NCBI GenBank assembly: GCA_041389495.1
Contig: JAWKRT010000002.1
Span: forward strand, 1-64,000
From: Myxococcota bacterium
Lineage (GTDB): Bacteria; Myxococcota_A; UBA9160; UBA4427
DNA length: 64,000 bases
Direction: 5' to 3'
Shown: piece after piece, positions 42,205 to 50,748 of the stretch
Numbering within the stretch: the first letter of the stretch is position 1
How the letters are laid out: each line of letters begins with the position of its first letter
Translations under genes and position numbers: made by a program
Notes under the pieces: generated by a model
Database searches by the model: none
What the model saw: only the letters and a program-made list of their open reading frames with translations
What the model was told of the DNA's origin: nothing

Positions 42205-44271
42205 TCAGTCTCCGAACAGCGCGCGGAACCCGCCGCTGCCCTTCTCGAGCAGCTCGACGAGCGCGGTGTCGCCGCGCCGCCGCGCGGCGTCGATCGCGCG
42301 CTCGCCGGCGTCGTTGCGCGCGCCGCGCCGCGCACCGCGCCGGAGCAGGACGCGGACGGTCTCGGTGCGCCCCTCGCGCGCGGCGACGAGCAGCGCCGTG
42401 TCGCGCCGCTCGTCGCGCGCGTCGGGGTCGGCGCCGGCGTCGAGCAGCGCGCGCAGCACGACGACGTCGCCGCGCTGCGCGGCGAGGTGGACGAGCGGCG
42501 TGCCGCCCGCCGTCACGGCACCTGCTTCGGCGCCGTCCGCGAGCAGCGCCGCGACGGTCTTCGCGCTTCCGCCGGACACGGCGATCTCGAGCGGCGTGCG
42601 CTCGTCGTCGCAGCGCGCGCGCGCCGGCGCGCGCGCTGCCAGCAGCGCGTCGGTCGCTTCGCCGTGTCCCGAGGCGAGCGCCGCGCAGAGCGCGGCGGCG
42701 CGGCGCGCGCCGTCGCGGTCGCGCGCGAGCAGGACGGCGAGCGCGTCGCGGTTCCCCGCGCGCGCGGCGGCGACGAGCGGCGTCTTCGGGAGGGGCTCGG
42801 CGTCGATGCGCGCACCCGCGTCGAGGAGGCGTTCGACGACCGCGCGCGAGCCCTGCTCGGCCGCGTGCGACAGCGCGCTGCGCCCGCTCCGATCGACGAT
42901 GCTCGGGCTCGCGCCCGCGTCGAGCAGCGCGCTCGCGGCCTCGACGTGGCCGCCGCGCGCGGCCCAGGCGAGCGCGCGCACGCCGTCGCTCGTCTCCGAC
43001 TCGGCGGGCGCGCCCGCAGCGAGCAGGCGCCGCACGACAGCGGCGTGGCCGGCGAGCGCCGCGCGCGTGAGTGCCGTGTGGCCCTCTGCGTCGCGCGCCG
43101 CGAGGTCCGTTGCACGGGAGGTCGACGCCGCGAGGAGCTCGGCGACGACCTCGTCCTGGCCGCGCGCCGCGGCGACGACGAGCGGGGGGCCGGATGCGTC
43201 GCCGGCGGCATCGCGCACGGTCTCCGCGAGCCATTCGGAGTGGCGCGCGGCCTCGCTCTGCTCGCGCAGGCTGCGCACGCCGCGCGCGCGCAGCAGGGCC
43301 GCGACGTCCGCGTGGTCGCCGGCGAGGGCGAGGTCGAGCGCGTTGCGTCGATCGGGGAGCGCGGTCGCCGCGCGGGCGCCGCGCGCGAGCAGCTCGCGCG
43401 TCGACGCCGCGTGCCCTTCGCGCGCCGCGAGCATGAGCGCCGTGAAGCCGAGGCGGTCGGCCGTGTCGAGCTTCGCCTTCGCCTTCGCGAGCGCGCGCAC
43501 GGCCTCGAGGTGGCCCGACTCCGCGGCGACCATGAGCGGTGTGACGCCGCGGTCGTCCGCGGCGTCGATGCGCGCGTGGTAGCGCAGCAGCACGTCGATC
43601 GCGTCGGCGCCCGCGCGGCGCGCCGCGGCGTTGCCGCCGAGCGCCGCGGCGTCGTGCAGCGGCGTGCGGCCGCCGGCGTCGTGCGCGTTCGCGTCGGCAC
43701 CGCGCGCGAGCGCGTCGCGCAGCAGCGCGACGTCGGGCGCGTCGAGCGCGCGCGCGAGCAGGACGTCCGGGTCGTCGGCGTGCGCGGCGGCCTCGCCCGC
43801 GCCCGTCGCGGCGGCCATCGACGACGCACCCGCGATCGCCGCGAGCTTGCGCTTCGCACCGACGTGGCCGCGCTGCGCGGCCTGCTCGTAGAGGGCGAGC
43901 GCGCGCGAGCGGTCGGCCTTCACACCGCGCCCCTTCTGCACCATCGCGGCGAGCGCGAAGGTCGCGTCGACGTGGCCCGCCTTCGAGGCGCGCTCGAGCC
44001 AGTGCGCGGCGCGCTCGTAGTCGACGTCGATGCCCGCGCCGGTGCGAAGCGCGACGCCGAGGCGGTACTGGGCCTCGGCGTTCCCGCGCTCGGCGAGCGG
44101 CTTCCAGATCGCGACCGCGCGCGCGGGCTCGCGCGACCGCACGGCGAGCTCGGCCTCGGCGAGGCGTTCGGCGGTCGTCGCGCCGACGAGCATCGCGGCG
44201 CAGAGGACGAGCGCGGTCGCGCGCAGGGCGCGCATCGCGAGGGCGCGCAGGGGGCGCCTAGCGTTCGCCAT
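42205..44271 (-). CDS. Secreted Sel1 / ankyrin-repeat protein
   Basis: This 688-residue protein has a signal peptide (MRALRATALVLCAAMLVGAT), two or three Sel1-type repeats at about 40-150 (GNAEAQYRLGVALRTGAGID, GHVDATFALAAMVQKGRGVK) and about fourteen ankyrin repeats from about 170 to the end (DRGVTPLMVAAESGHLEAVR type). It is predicted to be periplasmic and to bind proteins. The gene starts 14 bp inside the flavoprotein gene on the same strand, so it belongs to that operon and may scaffold the redox proteins. Convergent with the RluA gene. Confidence 0.85.
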   Translation of the reverse strand: MANARRPLRALAMRALRATALVLCAAMLVGATTAERLAEAELAVRSREPARAVAIWKPLAERGNAEAQYRLGVALRTGAGIDVDYERAAHWLERASKAGHVDATFALAAMVQKGRGVKADRSRALALYEQAAQRGHVGAKRKLAAIAGASSMAAATGAGEAAAHADDPDVLLARALDAPDVALLRDALARGADANAHDAGGRTPLHDAAALGGNAAARRAGADAIDVLLRYHARIDAADDRGVTPLMVAAESGHLEAVRALAKAKAKLDTADRLGFTALMLAAREGHAASTRELLARGARAATALPDRRNALDLALAGDHADVAALLRARGVRSLREQSEAARHSEWLAETVRDAAGDASGPPLVVAAARGQDEVVAELLAASTSRATDLAARDAEGHTALTRAALAGHAAVVRRLLAAGAPAESETSDGVRALAWAARGGHVEAASALLDAGASPSIVDRSGRSALSHAAEQGSRAVVERLLDAGARIDAEPLPKTPLVAAARAGNRDALAVLLARDRDGARRAAALCAALASGHGEATDALLAARAPARARCDDERTPLEIAVSGGSAKTVAALLADGAEAGAVTAGGTPLVHLAAQRGDVVVLRALLDAGADPDARDERRDTALLVAAREGRTETVRVLLRRGARRGARNDAGERAIDAARRRGDTALVELLEKGSGGFRALFGD

Positions 44272-45583
44272 GGCGCGTCTCGATCGCGATGCCGGCCGCC
44301 TCGAGGAAGGACGTCGGGAGGACGCCGCCCGCGCACACGATCACCGCGTCGTTCGGGATCTCGCGCCGTTCGCCGGCGACGTCGAGCGCGACCTTGCGCA
44401 CTCCGATCTCGAGCACGGTCGACCCGAGCCACACCTCGACGAGGCCCGCCGCCTTCGCCGTCGCGAGGCGCTCGCGGTTCTTCGCCTTGGCGCGGCCGAA
44501 CGCCTTCTGGCGGTAGCTCAGCGTCACGGTCGTTCCGGCCACGTCGGCGAGCGACGTCGCCGCCTCGAGCGCGCTGTCCCCGCCGCCGACGACGAGCACG
44601 TGCTGGCCGCGGTACTGCTCGGCGTCGATCAGCCGGTAGACGACCTTCGAGCGGTCCTCGCCCGCGACGCCGAGCTTGCGCGGCGTGCCGCGCCGGCCGA
44701 TCGCGAGCAGCACGAAGCGCGCGCGCAGCTCGCGGCGGTTGGTGCGGACGACGAACGACGAGCTTCCCGCCCGTTCGACGGCGTCGACGCGCTCGCTGTA
44801 CGAGACGCGCACGCCCGTGCGCTCGGCGACGTCCTCCCACAGCGCGAGCAGCGCCTCCTTCGTCGTCTCGCGCAGCTCGACCTTCCCGTACATGGGGAGC
44901 TCGACGGGCGCGGTCATCACGATCTTGCCGCGCGGGTAGTGCGCGACCGTCCCGCCGAGCGTCTCCTGCTCGACCGTCTCGTAGCGGAGTCCGCGCTCGT
45001 GCGCGGCGAGCGAGGCGGAGAAGCCCGCGGGCCCGGCGCCGACGATGACGACGTCGAGCACGTCCGGGCCGAGCCCTTCCGGCGTGCCACACCCGCGCAG
45101 GCGCGAGGCGATGGCTTCGAGCGCCTGGCGACCCTGCTCGATGCCGTTGCGGATGAGTCCCATGCCGCCGAGCTCGCCCGCCACGAAGATGCCGCGCACG
45201 CTCGTCTCGAACTCCTCCGAGAGCTCGGGGATGTCGACGCCGCGCTCCTCGGTGCCGAGGACGAGCGCGATCGCGTCCTGCGGACAGACGTCCTTGCAGG
45301 CGCCGTGGCCGATGCAGTTCGCGGGCGTGACGAGGTAGGCCTTGCCGTGGATGAGGCCGAGCACGTCGTGCTCGGGACAGGCGGGAATGCACGTTCCGCA
45401 GCCGAGGCAGAGCGACGGGTCGATGTACGGGTGCAGCGACGCGGGCTGCATCATCCCGTCCTCGAGCGACGTCGCGAGCATCGCGCGCGCGCGGTGCGTC
45501 TGGCGCGCGCGGATGGCGGCGTAGGCGCCCCAGGCGAGCGCGATCGGGAGCGCGTAGACCCACGCGGCGGCGAGCTCTTCCAT
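44258..45583 (-). CDS. Membrane-anchored ferredoxin-flavoprotein, permuted
   Basis: This 441-residue protein starts with a membrane helix (about 5-24). A two-cluster ferredoxin part follows: C59, C62, C65, C69 for the first cluster, and C90, H93, C96, C100 for the second, where His replaces the usual Cys. An FAD-binding segment (TSVRGIFVAGELGGMGLIRN, 128-147) then precedes the Rossmann motif GAGPAG (182-187) and the NAD(P) motif GGGDSA (333-338). In thioredoxin-reductase-like enzymes that FAD segment lies at the C-terminus, so the order here looks circularly permuted. No CxxC redox disulfide is seen. It probably moves electrons between NAD(P)H and the membrane cytochromes encoded divergently. 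Confidence 0.83.
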   Translation of the reverse strand: MEELAAAWVYALPIALAWGAYAAIRARQTHRARAMLATSLEDGMMQPASLHPYIDPSLCLGCGTCIPACPEHDVLGLIHGKAYLVTPANCIGHGACKDVCPQDAIALVLGTEERGVDIPELSEEFETSVRGIFVAGELGGMGLIRNGIEQGRQALEAIASRLRGCGTPEGLGPDVLDVVIVGAGPAGFSASLAAHERGLRYETVEQETLGGTVAHYPRGKIVMTAPVELPMYGKVELRETTKEALLALWEDVAERTGVRVSYSERVDAVERAGSSSFVVRTNRRELRARFVLLAIGRRGTPRKLGVAGEDRSKVVYRLIDAEQYRGQHVLVVGGGDSALEAATSLADVAGTTVTLSYRQKAFGRAKAKNRERLATAKAAGLVEVWLGSTVLEIGVRKVALDVAGERREIPNDAVIVCAGGVLPTSFLEAAGIAIETRHGER

Positions 45584-45619
45584 TCTCTTATCCCCGCTCT
45601 CCTCGAGCCCGGTCGCGGA

Positions 45620-47779
45620 TCACGTTCCGAAGTCCCATCGGAGCACCAGCTCCGCGAAGTAACCCGTGGAGTCGACGCTCGCGGAGTCCTGGCCGAGCCC
45701 CTGCCGCCAGTCGAGGCCGACCTCGGCGTCGAGGACGAGCCGCTTCCATCGCCAGTCGAGCCGGACGCTCGGGCGCAGCGAGACCGAGTCCGGCGACTGG
45801 AAGGCCGCGCCGGTCGGCTTCGTGCGCCGGTAGTCGCCGCGCAGGCGCAGCGTGCCGCGAAGGTCGCGTCCGCGCAGCGGGACGCGCAGCGTGCCGAGCA
45901 GCGTCGTGATGTCCGTCGCCTCGCCGATGAAGTACCGGAGCGCCCCGCTCGTGAACGCACCCTGCACCGGGAAGTCGGAGCGGGTCGCGTTGAGGCCGAT
46001 CGCGTAGTCGGGGCCGAACGGGTCGGTTCCCTGCACGCCGCCCGACGACGGCGTTCCCGCGACGCTCGAGACGGTGAAGTCGCCGCCGATCTGCAGACGC
46101 TCGTCGACGCGGTGCGTGAGCCCGAGCGACCCGGTGTACGTGCGCGCGGTGCGGTCCTTCGCGAGCTCGCGGATCTCGCTCTCCGAGAAGAGCGCGCGCA
46201 GGTCGGCGATCTGCGTGACCTGCGCATTCACGAAGGTCTGGCCGATCAGCGCGTTGTCGAGCGTCAGCACGGGCGAGTTGCGCGTCTCCGCGAGCAGGTA
46301 CACGTCGGTGTGGCCGAAGACCGTGACGTTGCCCGTCAGCAGCGCGGTGTTGAGGGATCGGAAGACGACGTCGTAGTCGACGAAGGCGAGCCCGAAGCGT
46401 CCGGGCCGGGCGAAGCGAAGCTCGCCGCCGACGGCGAGGCGCTCCGTCATCGACGCCTCGCGCTGCCCGACGAGGAAGAGCTGCCCGGACAGGTCGCCGA
46501 ACAGGCGGTCGCCGTCGAGCGCCGTGCCGAACAGGACGTTCTCGGTGTGCACGCCGAGCGCGGAGGTCGACTCGAGCGGGAAGCCCGCCAGCGCGCTCCA
46601 CGTGAGCCGGTCCGAGAAGCGCCACGCGAGGTGGACGCCGTCGAAGCGACCGAGCACGCCGCCGTTCGCGCGCGACTGGCGGCCGATCGTCGCCGTGAGC
46701 GTCTCGGCCGGGTCGTTCGCGCGCAGGAGCAGCCGCGACACGCGCGTGTCGTCGCCGACGCCCCGCCCCTCGACGTCGTAGCGATAGCTCGCCACGGCCT
46801 CGGCGCGCAGGGCGAGCGACTCGGTGCGCAGGCGCCCGACGGCGCTCAGGTCTCCGATCAACGACGAGTCGTAGACCGCGCCGCCCGCGAAGTCGTCGAT
46901 CGTCTCGAAGCGCGCATACGTGACGGCGGCGCTCCCGTAGAGATCGGCGCGCACGGGCTCCTCGGTCGCGCGCGCGGCCGCGCGCAGCTCCGCGGCCTTC
47001 GGCGCCTGCGCGGTGAGCATGGATTCGAGCCGCTGTCGCACGCGCGCGGACGCGTCGCCGTCGGGCCAGCGCGCGAGGTACTCCTCGTACTCCGCCCGCG
47101 CGTGCGGCAGCTGCCCGCGTCGCTCGTGCACGAGGCCGAGCAGCTCCTTCGCGTCGCGCAGCACGGCTTCGTCCGCGTCCGGCGCGTCGAGCTGCTTGCG
47201 CAGGAGCAGGATCGCGCGGTCGTCCTCGCCGTCGCGGATGGCGCGCCGCGCCTCGACGAGCAGGCGCGACGCGGCGAGCTCGCCGTCGCCGGCGGCCGGG
47301 GGCAGCGCGCGCGTGCCCGGTGTCTCGACGACGATCGCGATGCTGCGCCCGTCGTCGCCCTGCTCGACACGGAAGCGCACGGTGCGCGCGAACCGGACGA
47401 CGAGCTCGGCGGGCTCCGCGCCGTCGGGGGTTCCACCGGGCGACTCCCAGGAAACCTCGGTCAGGCCTGCGGGCGAATCGGGCGGGGGCGGGAGCGACTC
47501 GCGCTTCGGCAGGGTGGTGTCGCCGATGACCTCGCCGAGGGCGAGGGGCTCGACCTCGATGCGGATCGTCCGGCCGCTGTTCGCGGGGCTGTGGCGCAGG
47601 TAGCGCACCGGCCGGTCGAGGCGGACGAGGATGCGCGTGCCGTCCTCGACCGCGCCGACCTCGATTTCGCGCAGCACGCGGCCGAGCGGCGGCTGCGCGG
47701 CGGCGCGGCGCGCGGGTGCCGCGGTGACGGCGAGCGCGAGCGCCGCGGCGAGGACGAGGAATCGGCGGTGGGCGCGCAC
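45620..47779 (-). CDS. Outer-membrane barrel with AMIN- and TPR-like N-terminus
   Basis: This 719-residue protein has a GTG start preceded by CCAGGAGAG. A signal peptide ends near residue 29 (RRAAAQ). Residues about 32-160 resemble an AMIN domain (GTRILVRLDRPVRYLRHSP), about 170-265 are TPR-like helices (QLPHARAEYEEYLARWPDG), and from about 285 on alternating strands form a large barrel ending LVLRWDFGT. It contains no CxxCH. Its place beside polyhaem cytochrome genes suggests a porin sleeve or outer-membrane docking protein, as MtrB-type proteins do elsewhere, though it is not recognisably homologous. The flavoprotein gene begins 36 bp downstream. Confidence 0.75.
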   Translation of the reverse strand: MRAHRRFLVLAAALALAVTAAPARRAAAQPPLGRVLREIEVGAVEDGTRILVRLDRPVRYLRHSPANSGRTIRIEVEPLALGEVIGDTTLPKRESLPPPPDSPAGLTEVSWESPGGTPDGAEPAELVVRFARTVRFRVEQGDDGRSIAIVVETPGTRALPPAAGDGELAASRLLVEARRAIRDGEDDRAILLLRKQLDAPDADEAVLRDAKELLGLVHERRGQLPHARAEYEEYLARWPDGDASARVRQRLESMLTAQAPKAAELRAAARATEEPVRADLYGSAAVTYARFETIDDFAGGAVYDSSLIGDLSAVGRLRTESLALRAEAVASYRYDVEGRGVGDDTRVSRLLLRANDPAETLTATIGRQSRANGGVLGRFDGVHLAWRFSDRLTWSALAGFPLESTSALGVHTENVLFGTALDGDRLFGDLSGQLFLVGQREASMTERLAVGGELRFARPGRFGLAFVDYDVVFRSLNTALLTGNVTVFGHTDVYLLAETRNSPVLTLDNALIGQTFVNAQVTQIADLRALFSESEIRELAKDRTARTYTGSLGLTHRVDERLQIGGDFTVSSVAGTPSSGGVQGTDPFGPDYAIGLNATRSDFPVQGAFTSGALRYFIGEATDITTLLGTLRVPLRGRDLRGTLRLRGDYRRTKPTGAAFQSPDSVSLRPSVRLDWRWKRLVLDAEVGLDWRQGLGQDSASVDSTGYFAELVLRWDFGT

Positions 47780-48193
47780 GCGGAGCGTCTCTCTCCTGGC
47801 GACGGAGCGCAGGGCACGTGACGAAGGGCGGGCGGGACGGCGCCACTCTCGCGCCGCACCGCATCGCCCGGACCGTTCTGGAAGCTCGCTTCAGGAGGCC
47901 GCTCCATCGGCCGATCGAGACGCGAAGCGTAGAGGGGACGTCGACGAGCATCGGAGCGTTGCGCATCTGCGTCGGTGATTCGAGTCACGGATCGAACGAT
48001 GCGCATCGACTAACAAGCGTCGCCACTGGGGTCGGGCGACGGTCGTGAGACATCCGGGCACGTACGATCGAGAAGAACGATCGGTCGGTAATCCGGAACC
48101 CATTGTTAGTTCATTGAGACTTCATGAGGCGGGTCGTTTCGCGATCGCGCAGGCGACCGGCGACTCCTAGGATCTGCGAGGAAGCACCGAGAC
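47780..48193. other. Divergent promoter region of the redox locus
   Basis: This 414-bp gap, clearly AT-richer than its surroundings, separates the leftward barrel-flavoprotein-ankyrin genes from the rightward cytochrome genes. It holds ACTAACAA (48009-48016) and its complement TTGTTAGT (48103-48110), plus CGATCG repeated around AGAAGAA near 48066-48084. Promoters for both directions are expected here, but I cannot place -10/-35 boxes with confidence. Confidence 0.55.
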
Positions 48194-49123
48194 GTGGCGG
48201 GCATGGGCGTCGCAGCGCAGCGAAGATCGCAGACCTCACCGCAGACGCCGCCGCACCGAGAAGGGAAGCGCGCGAAGCCGGCGGCGTCGTGCACCACCGC
48301 CGGCAAGGCGGCGACGAGCCCCGACCGCGTCTCGTGGCCGTTGCGCATCGCCGGCGTCGTCTGCCTCGCGCTCCTCGCCCTCGGCTTCGCGAACCGTCAC
48401 GACACCGATCTCGTTCCCGACGCGGGCGTCGGCTACGCGCTCGGCATCGTCGGCCTCGGACAGATGGTGCTGATGCTCTCGTACTCGCTGCGCAAGCGGG
48501 TGCGCGCGATGCAGCGCGCGGGCGCCATCCAGCGCTGGTTCGAGGTGCACATGATCCTCGGCATCGCGGCGCCCACGGCGCTGCTCCTGCACTGCAACTT
48601 CGACCTCGGATCGCTCAACGCGAGCATCGCGCTCTTCTCGACGCTCTTCGTCGCGGGCAGCGGCATCGCCGGTCGCTTCCTCTACGTCCGCCTCCACCGC
48701 GGGTTGCTCGGCGAACGCGTCACGCTCTCCGCGCAGCTGGCCGAGCTGCGCAGCGAGCGGGGTGCGCTCGCGCAGGTGGCCGAGCGCGTGCCGGGACTCG
48801 GTCGCGGGCTCGACGAGCTCGCCGAGCACGTGATCGGACCGGCGCGGTCGGTGCCGGCGAGCCTGCGCCGCGCGCTCGTCGTGCCCTTCCGCGCGCGCAC
48901 CTTCCGGGCGCGCGCCAAGCGCGCGCTCGTCGCGAACCTCGAGCCGCGGACGGCGCAGGCCGCGCTCCGCGCGCTCGACGAGTGGCTGCGCACGCTGCGG
49001 CGAACGGCGGTCATGACGTTCTACGAGTGGCTGTTCGGTCTCTGGCACGCCGTGCACGTGCCGCTGTGCGTCGTGCTCTTCGGGTCCGCCGCCGTCCACG
49101 TCGTCGCGGTGCACGTGTACTGA
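48194..49123 (+). CDS. Di-haem b-type membrane cytochrome candidate
   Basis: This 309-residue membrane protein has about five helices (roughly 48-66, 78-97, 116-134, 143-165, 280-303) and a cytosolic or periplasmic helical domain at about 168-275. His119 and His133 lie 14 residues apart in the third helix; His288 and His302 lie 14 apart in the last. That is exactly the ligand spacing of the two b-haems in cytochrome b, so two stacked transmembrane haems are likely. It would link the cytoplasmic side to the exported cytochromes that follow. GTG 48194 or ATG 48203 may be the start. Its stop overlaps the next ATG. Confidence 0.75.
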   Translation: MAGMGVAAQRRSQTSPQTPPHREGKRAKPAASCTTAGKAATSPDRVSWPLRIAGVVCLALLALGFANRHDTDLVPDAGVGYALGIVGLGQMVLMLSYSLRKRVRAMQRAGAIQRWFEVHMILGIAAPTALLLHCNFDLGSLNASIALFSTLFVAGSGIAGRFLYVRLHRGLLGERVTLSAQLAELRSERGALAQVAERVPGLGRGLDELAEHVIGPARSVPASLRRALVVPFRARTFRARAKRALVANLEPRTAQAALRALDEWLRTLRRTAVMTFYEWLFGLWHAVHVPLCVVLFGSAAVHVVAVHVY

Positions 49124-50748
49124 TGCGCGCCCGGTTGGCGCGGGGCGCGCTCGTCGTCGCAGGGCTCGCGATCGCGCTCGCGGTGGCCGCGCCCGTGCGC
49201 GCCGCGCAGTGGGAGCGGCTCGTGATGCCCGGCAAGCTCGCCGCACCGCACGCCGACCTCGAGAGCGACTGCAAGAACTGCCACACGGGCGCCGAGGCAG
49301 GCAGCGAGTCGAAGCTCTGCCGCGACTGCCACGAGGAGGTCGCCGCGGATCTCGCGAACGGCGCCGGCTTCCACGGGCGCTCGCCCGCCGTCGCGGGCAC
49401 CGAGTGCCGCACCTGCCACCCCGAGCACCGCGGCCGCGAGTTCGCGCTGATCGGTCTCGACCGCGCGGCGTTCGACCATGCGACGACCGACTTCGAGCTC
49501 GCCGGCGCCCACCGCCGCGCCGACTGCGCCGGCTGCCACGAGGCCGGCGCGAAGTTCCGCGAGGCGCCGAGCGACTGCTTCGCCTGCCACGAGGACGACG
49601 ACGCGCACGCGGGCGAGATGGGCGAGAAGTGCGGCGACTGCCACGAGCCGGCCGCGTGGAAGCCCGCGAAGTTCGACCACGACGAGACCGAGTTCCCGCT
49701 CGTCGGCGAGCACCGCGACGTCGCGTGCGGGCTCTGCCACGTCGCGACCGCCGGCGGCGGGACGCGCTACGCGTCGACGCCGAAGGACTGCGGGAGCTGC
49801 CATCGCCTCGACGACGCGCACGAGGGCCGCTTCGGGCCGGCGTGCGGCGACTGCCACGACCCCGGCGGCTGGAAGCGCGCCGAGTTCGACCACTCGAAGA
49901 CCGACTTCCCGCTGCGCGGCGCGCACGAGAAGACGGCCTGCGAGACGTGCCACGTCGAGCCGCCCGGCGAGGTCGACCTGCCGACGGATTGCGGCTCGTG
50001 CCACGAGCTCGACGACCCGCACCGCGGATCGCGGGGCCCGAAGTGCGCGACCTGCCACTCCGAGGTGAGCTTCGCGCGCACGCGCTTCGACCACGAGAAG
50101 GAATCGGGCTTCGCGCTCGAGGGCGCGCACGCGCAGGCGAAGTGCGAGTCGTGCCATCCCGCAGGCACGCAGGCGAAGATCGAGGATCAGACCTGTGTCG
50201 GCTGCCACCGCGCCGACGACGCACACGCCGGGCAGCTCACGCAACGCGGCGTCGGCTGTGCGGAGTGTCACGGTCAGGAGCAGTGGTCGCACCCGATCCG
50301 TTTCGATCATGACCTGGCGGGCTTCCCCCTCCTCGGCCTCCACGCGGCACTCGCGTGCGAGGCGTGCCACGTCGACGCGCGCTTCGCCGACACGCCGCGC
50401 ACGTGCGTCGCATGCCACCGCCAGGACGATCCGCACCGCAAGGCGCTCGGGCCCGCGTGCGCCGACTGCCACAACCCGAACGGCTGGGCCGTCTGGTCGT
50501 TCGACCACGACGTCCGCACGACCTATCCGCTGCACGGCAAGCACGCGGGGCTCCAGTGCGAGGCGTGCCACGTGACGCCGACCGACGGCGCGGTGCGCGC
50601 CTCTCGCGACTGCATCGACTGCCACGCCGAGGACGACGCGCACCGCGGCAGCTTCGGGCGCAGCTGCGAATCGTGTCATTCGGAGGAGGCGTGGGAGAAC
50701 GCTCGACTCGGGACGTTGCGACCGCGCAAGGGGGGAAGCTCGCGATGA
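49123..50748 (+). CDS. 21-haem cytochrome c
   Basis: This 541-residue protein has a Sec signal peptide (ALVVAGLAIALAVAAPVRA) and 21 CxxCH motifs between CKNCH near 42 and CESCH near 523. Six units share the pattern FDHxxTxFPLxGxHxxxxCxxCH, giving regular distal His candidates. No membrane helix follows the signal, so it should be periplasmic or carried to the outer surface. It is part of a doubled-CxxCH family typical of metal-reducing deltaproteobacteria. Its stop overlaps the start of the next cytochrome gene, implying coupled synthesis. Confidence 0.93.
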   Translation: MRARLARGALVVAGLAIALAVAAPVRAAQWERLVMPGKLAAPHADLESDCKNCHTGAEAGSESKLCRDCHEEVAADLANGAGFHGRSPAVAGTECRTCHPEHRGREFALIGLDRAAFDHATTDFELAGAHRRADCAGCHEAGAKFREAPSDCFACHEDDDAHAGEMGEKCGDCHEPAAWKPAKFDHDETEFPLVGEHRDVACGLCHVATAGGGTRYASTPKDCGSCHRLDDAHEGRFGPACGDCHDPGGWKRAEFDHSKTDFPLRGAHEKTACETCHVEPPGEVDLPTDCGSCHELDDPHRGSRGPKCATCHSEVSFARTRFDHEKESGFALEGAHAQAKCESCHPAGTQAKIEDQTCVGCHRADDAHAGQLTQRGVGCAECHGQEQWSHPIRFDHDLAGFPLLGLHAALACEACHVDARFADTPRTCVACHRQDDPHRKALGPACADCHNPNGWAVWSFDHDVRTTYPLHGKHAGLQCEACHVTPTDGAVRASRDCIDCHAEDDAHRGSFGRSCESCHSEEAWENARLGTLRPRKGGSSR

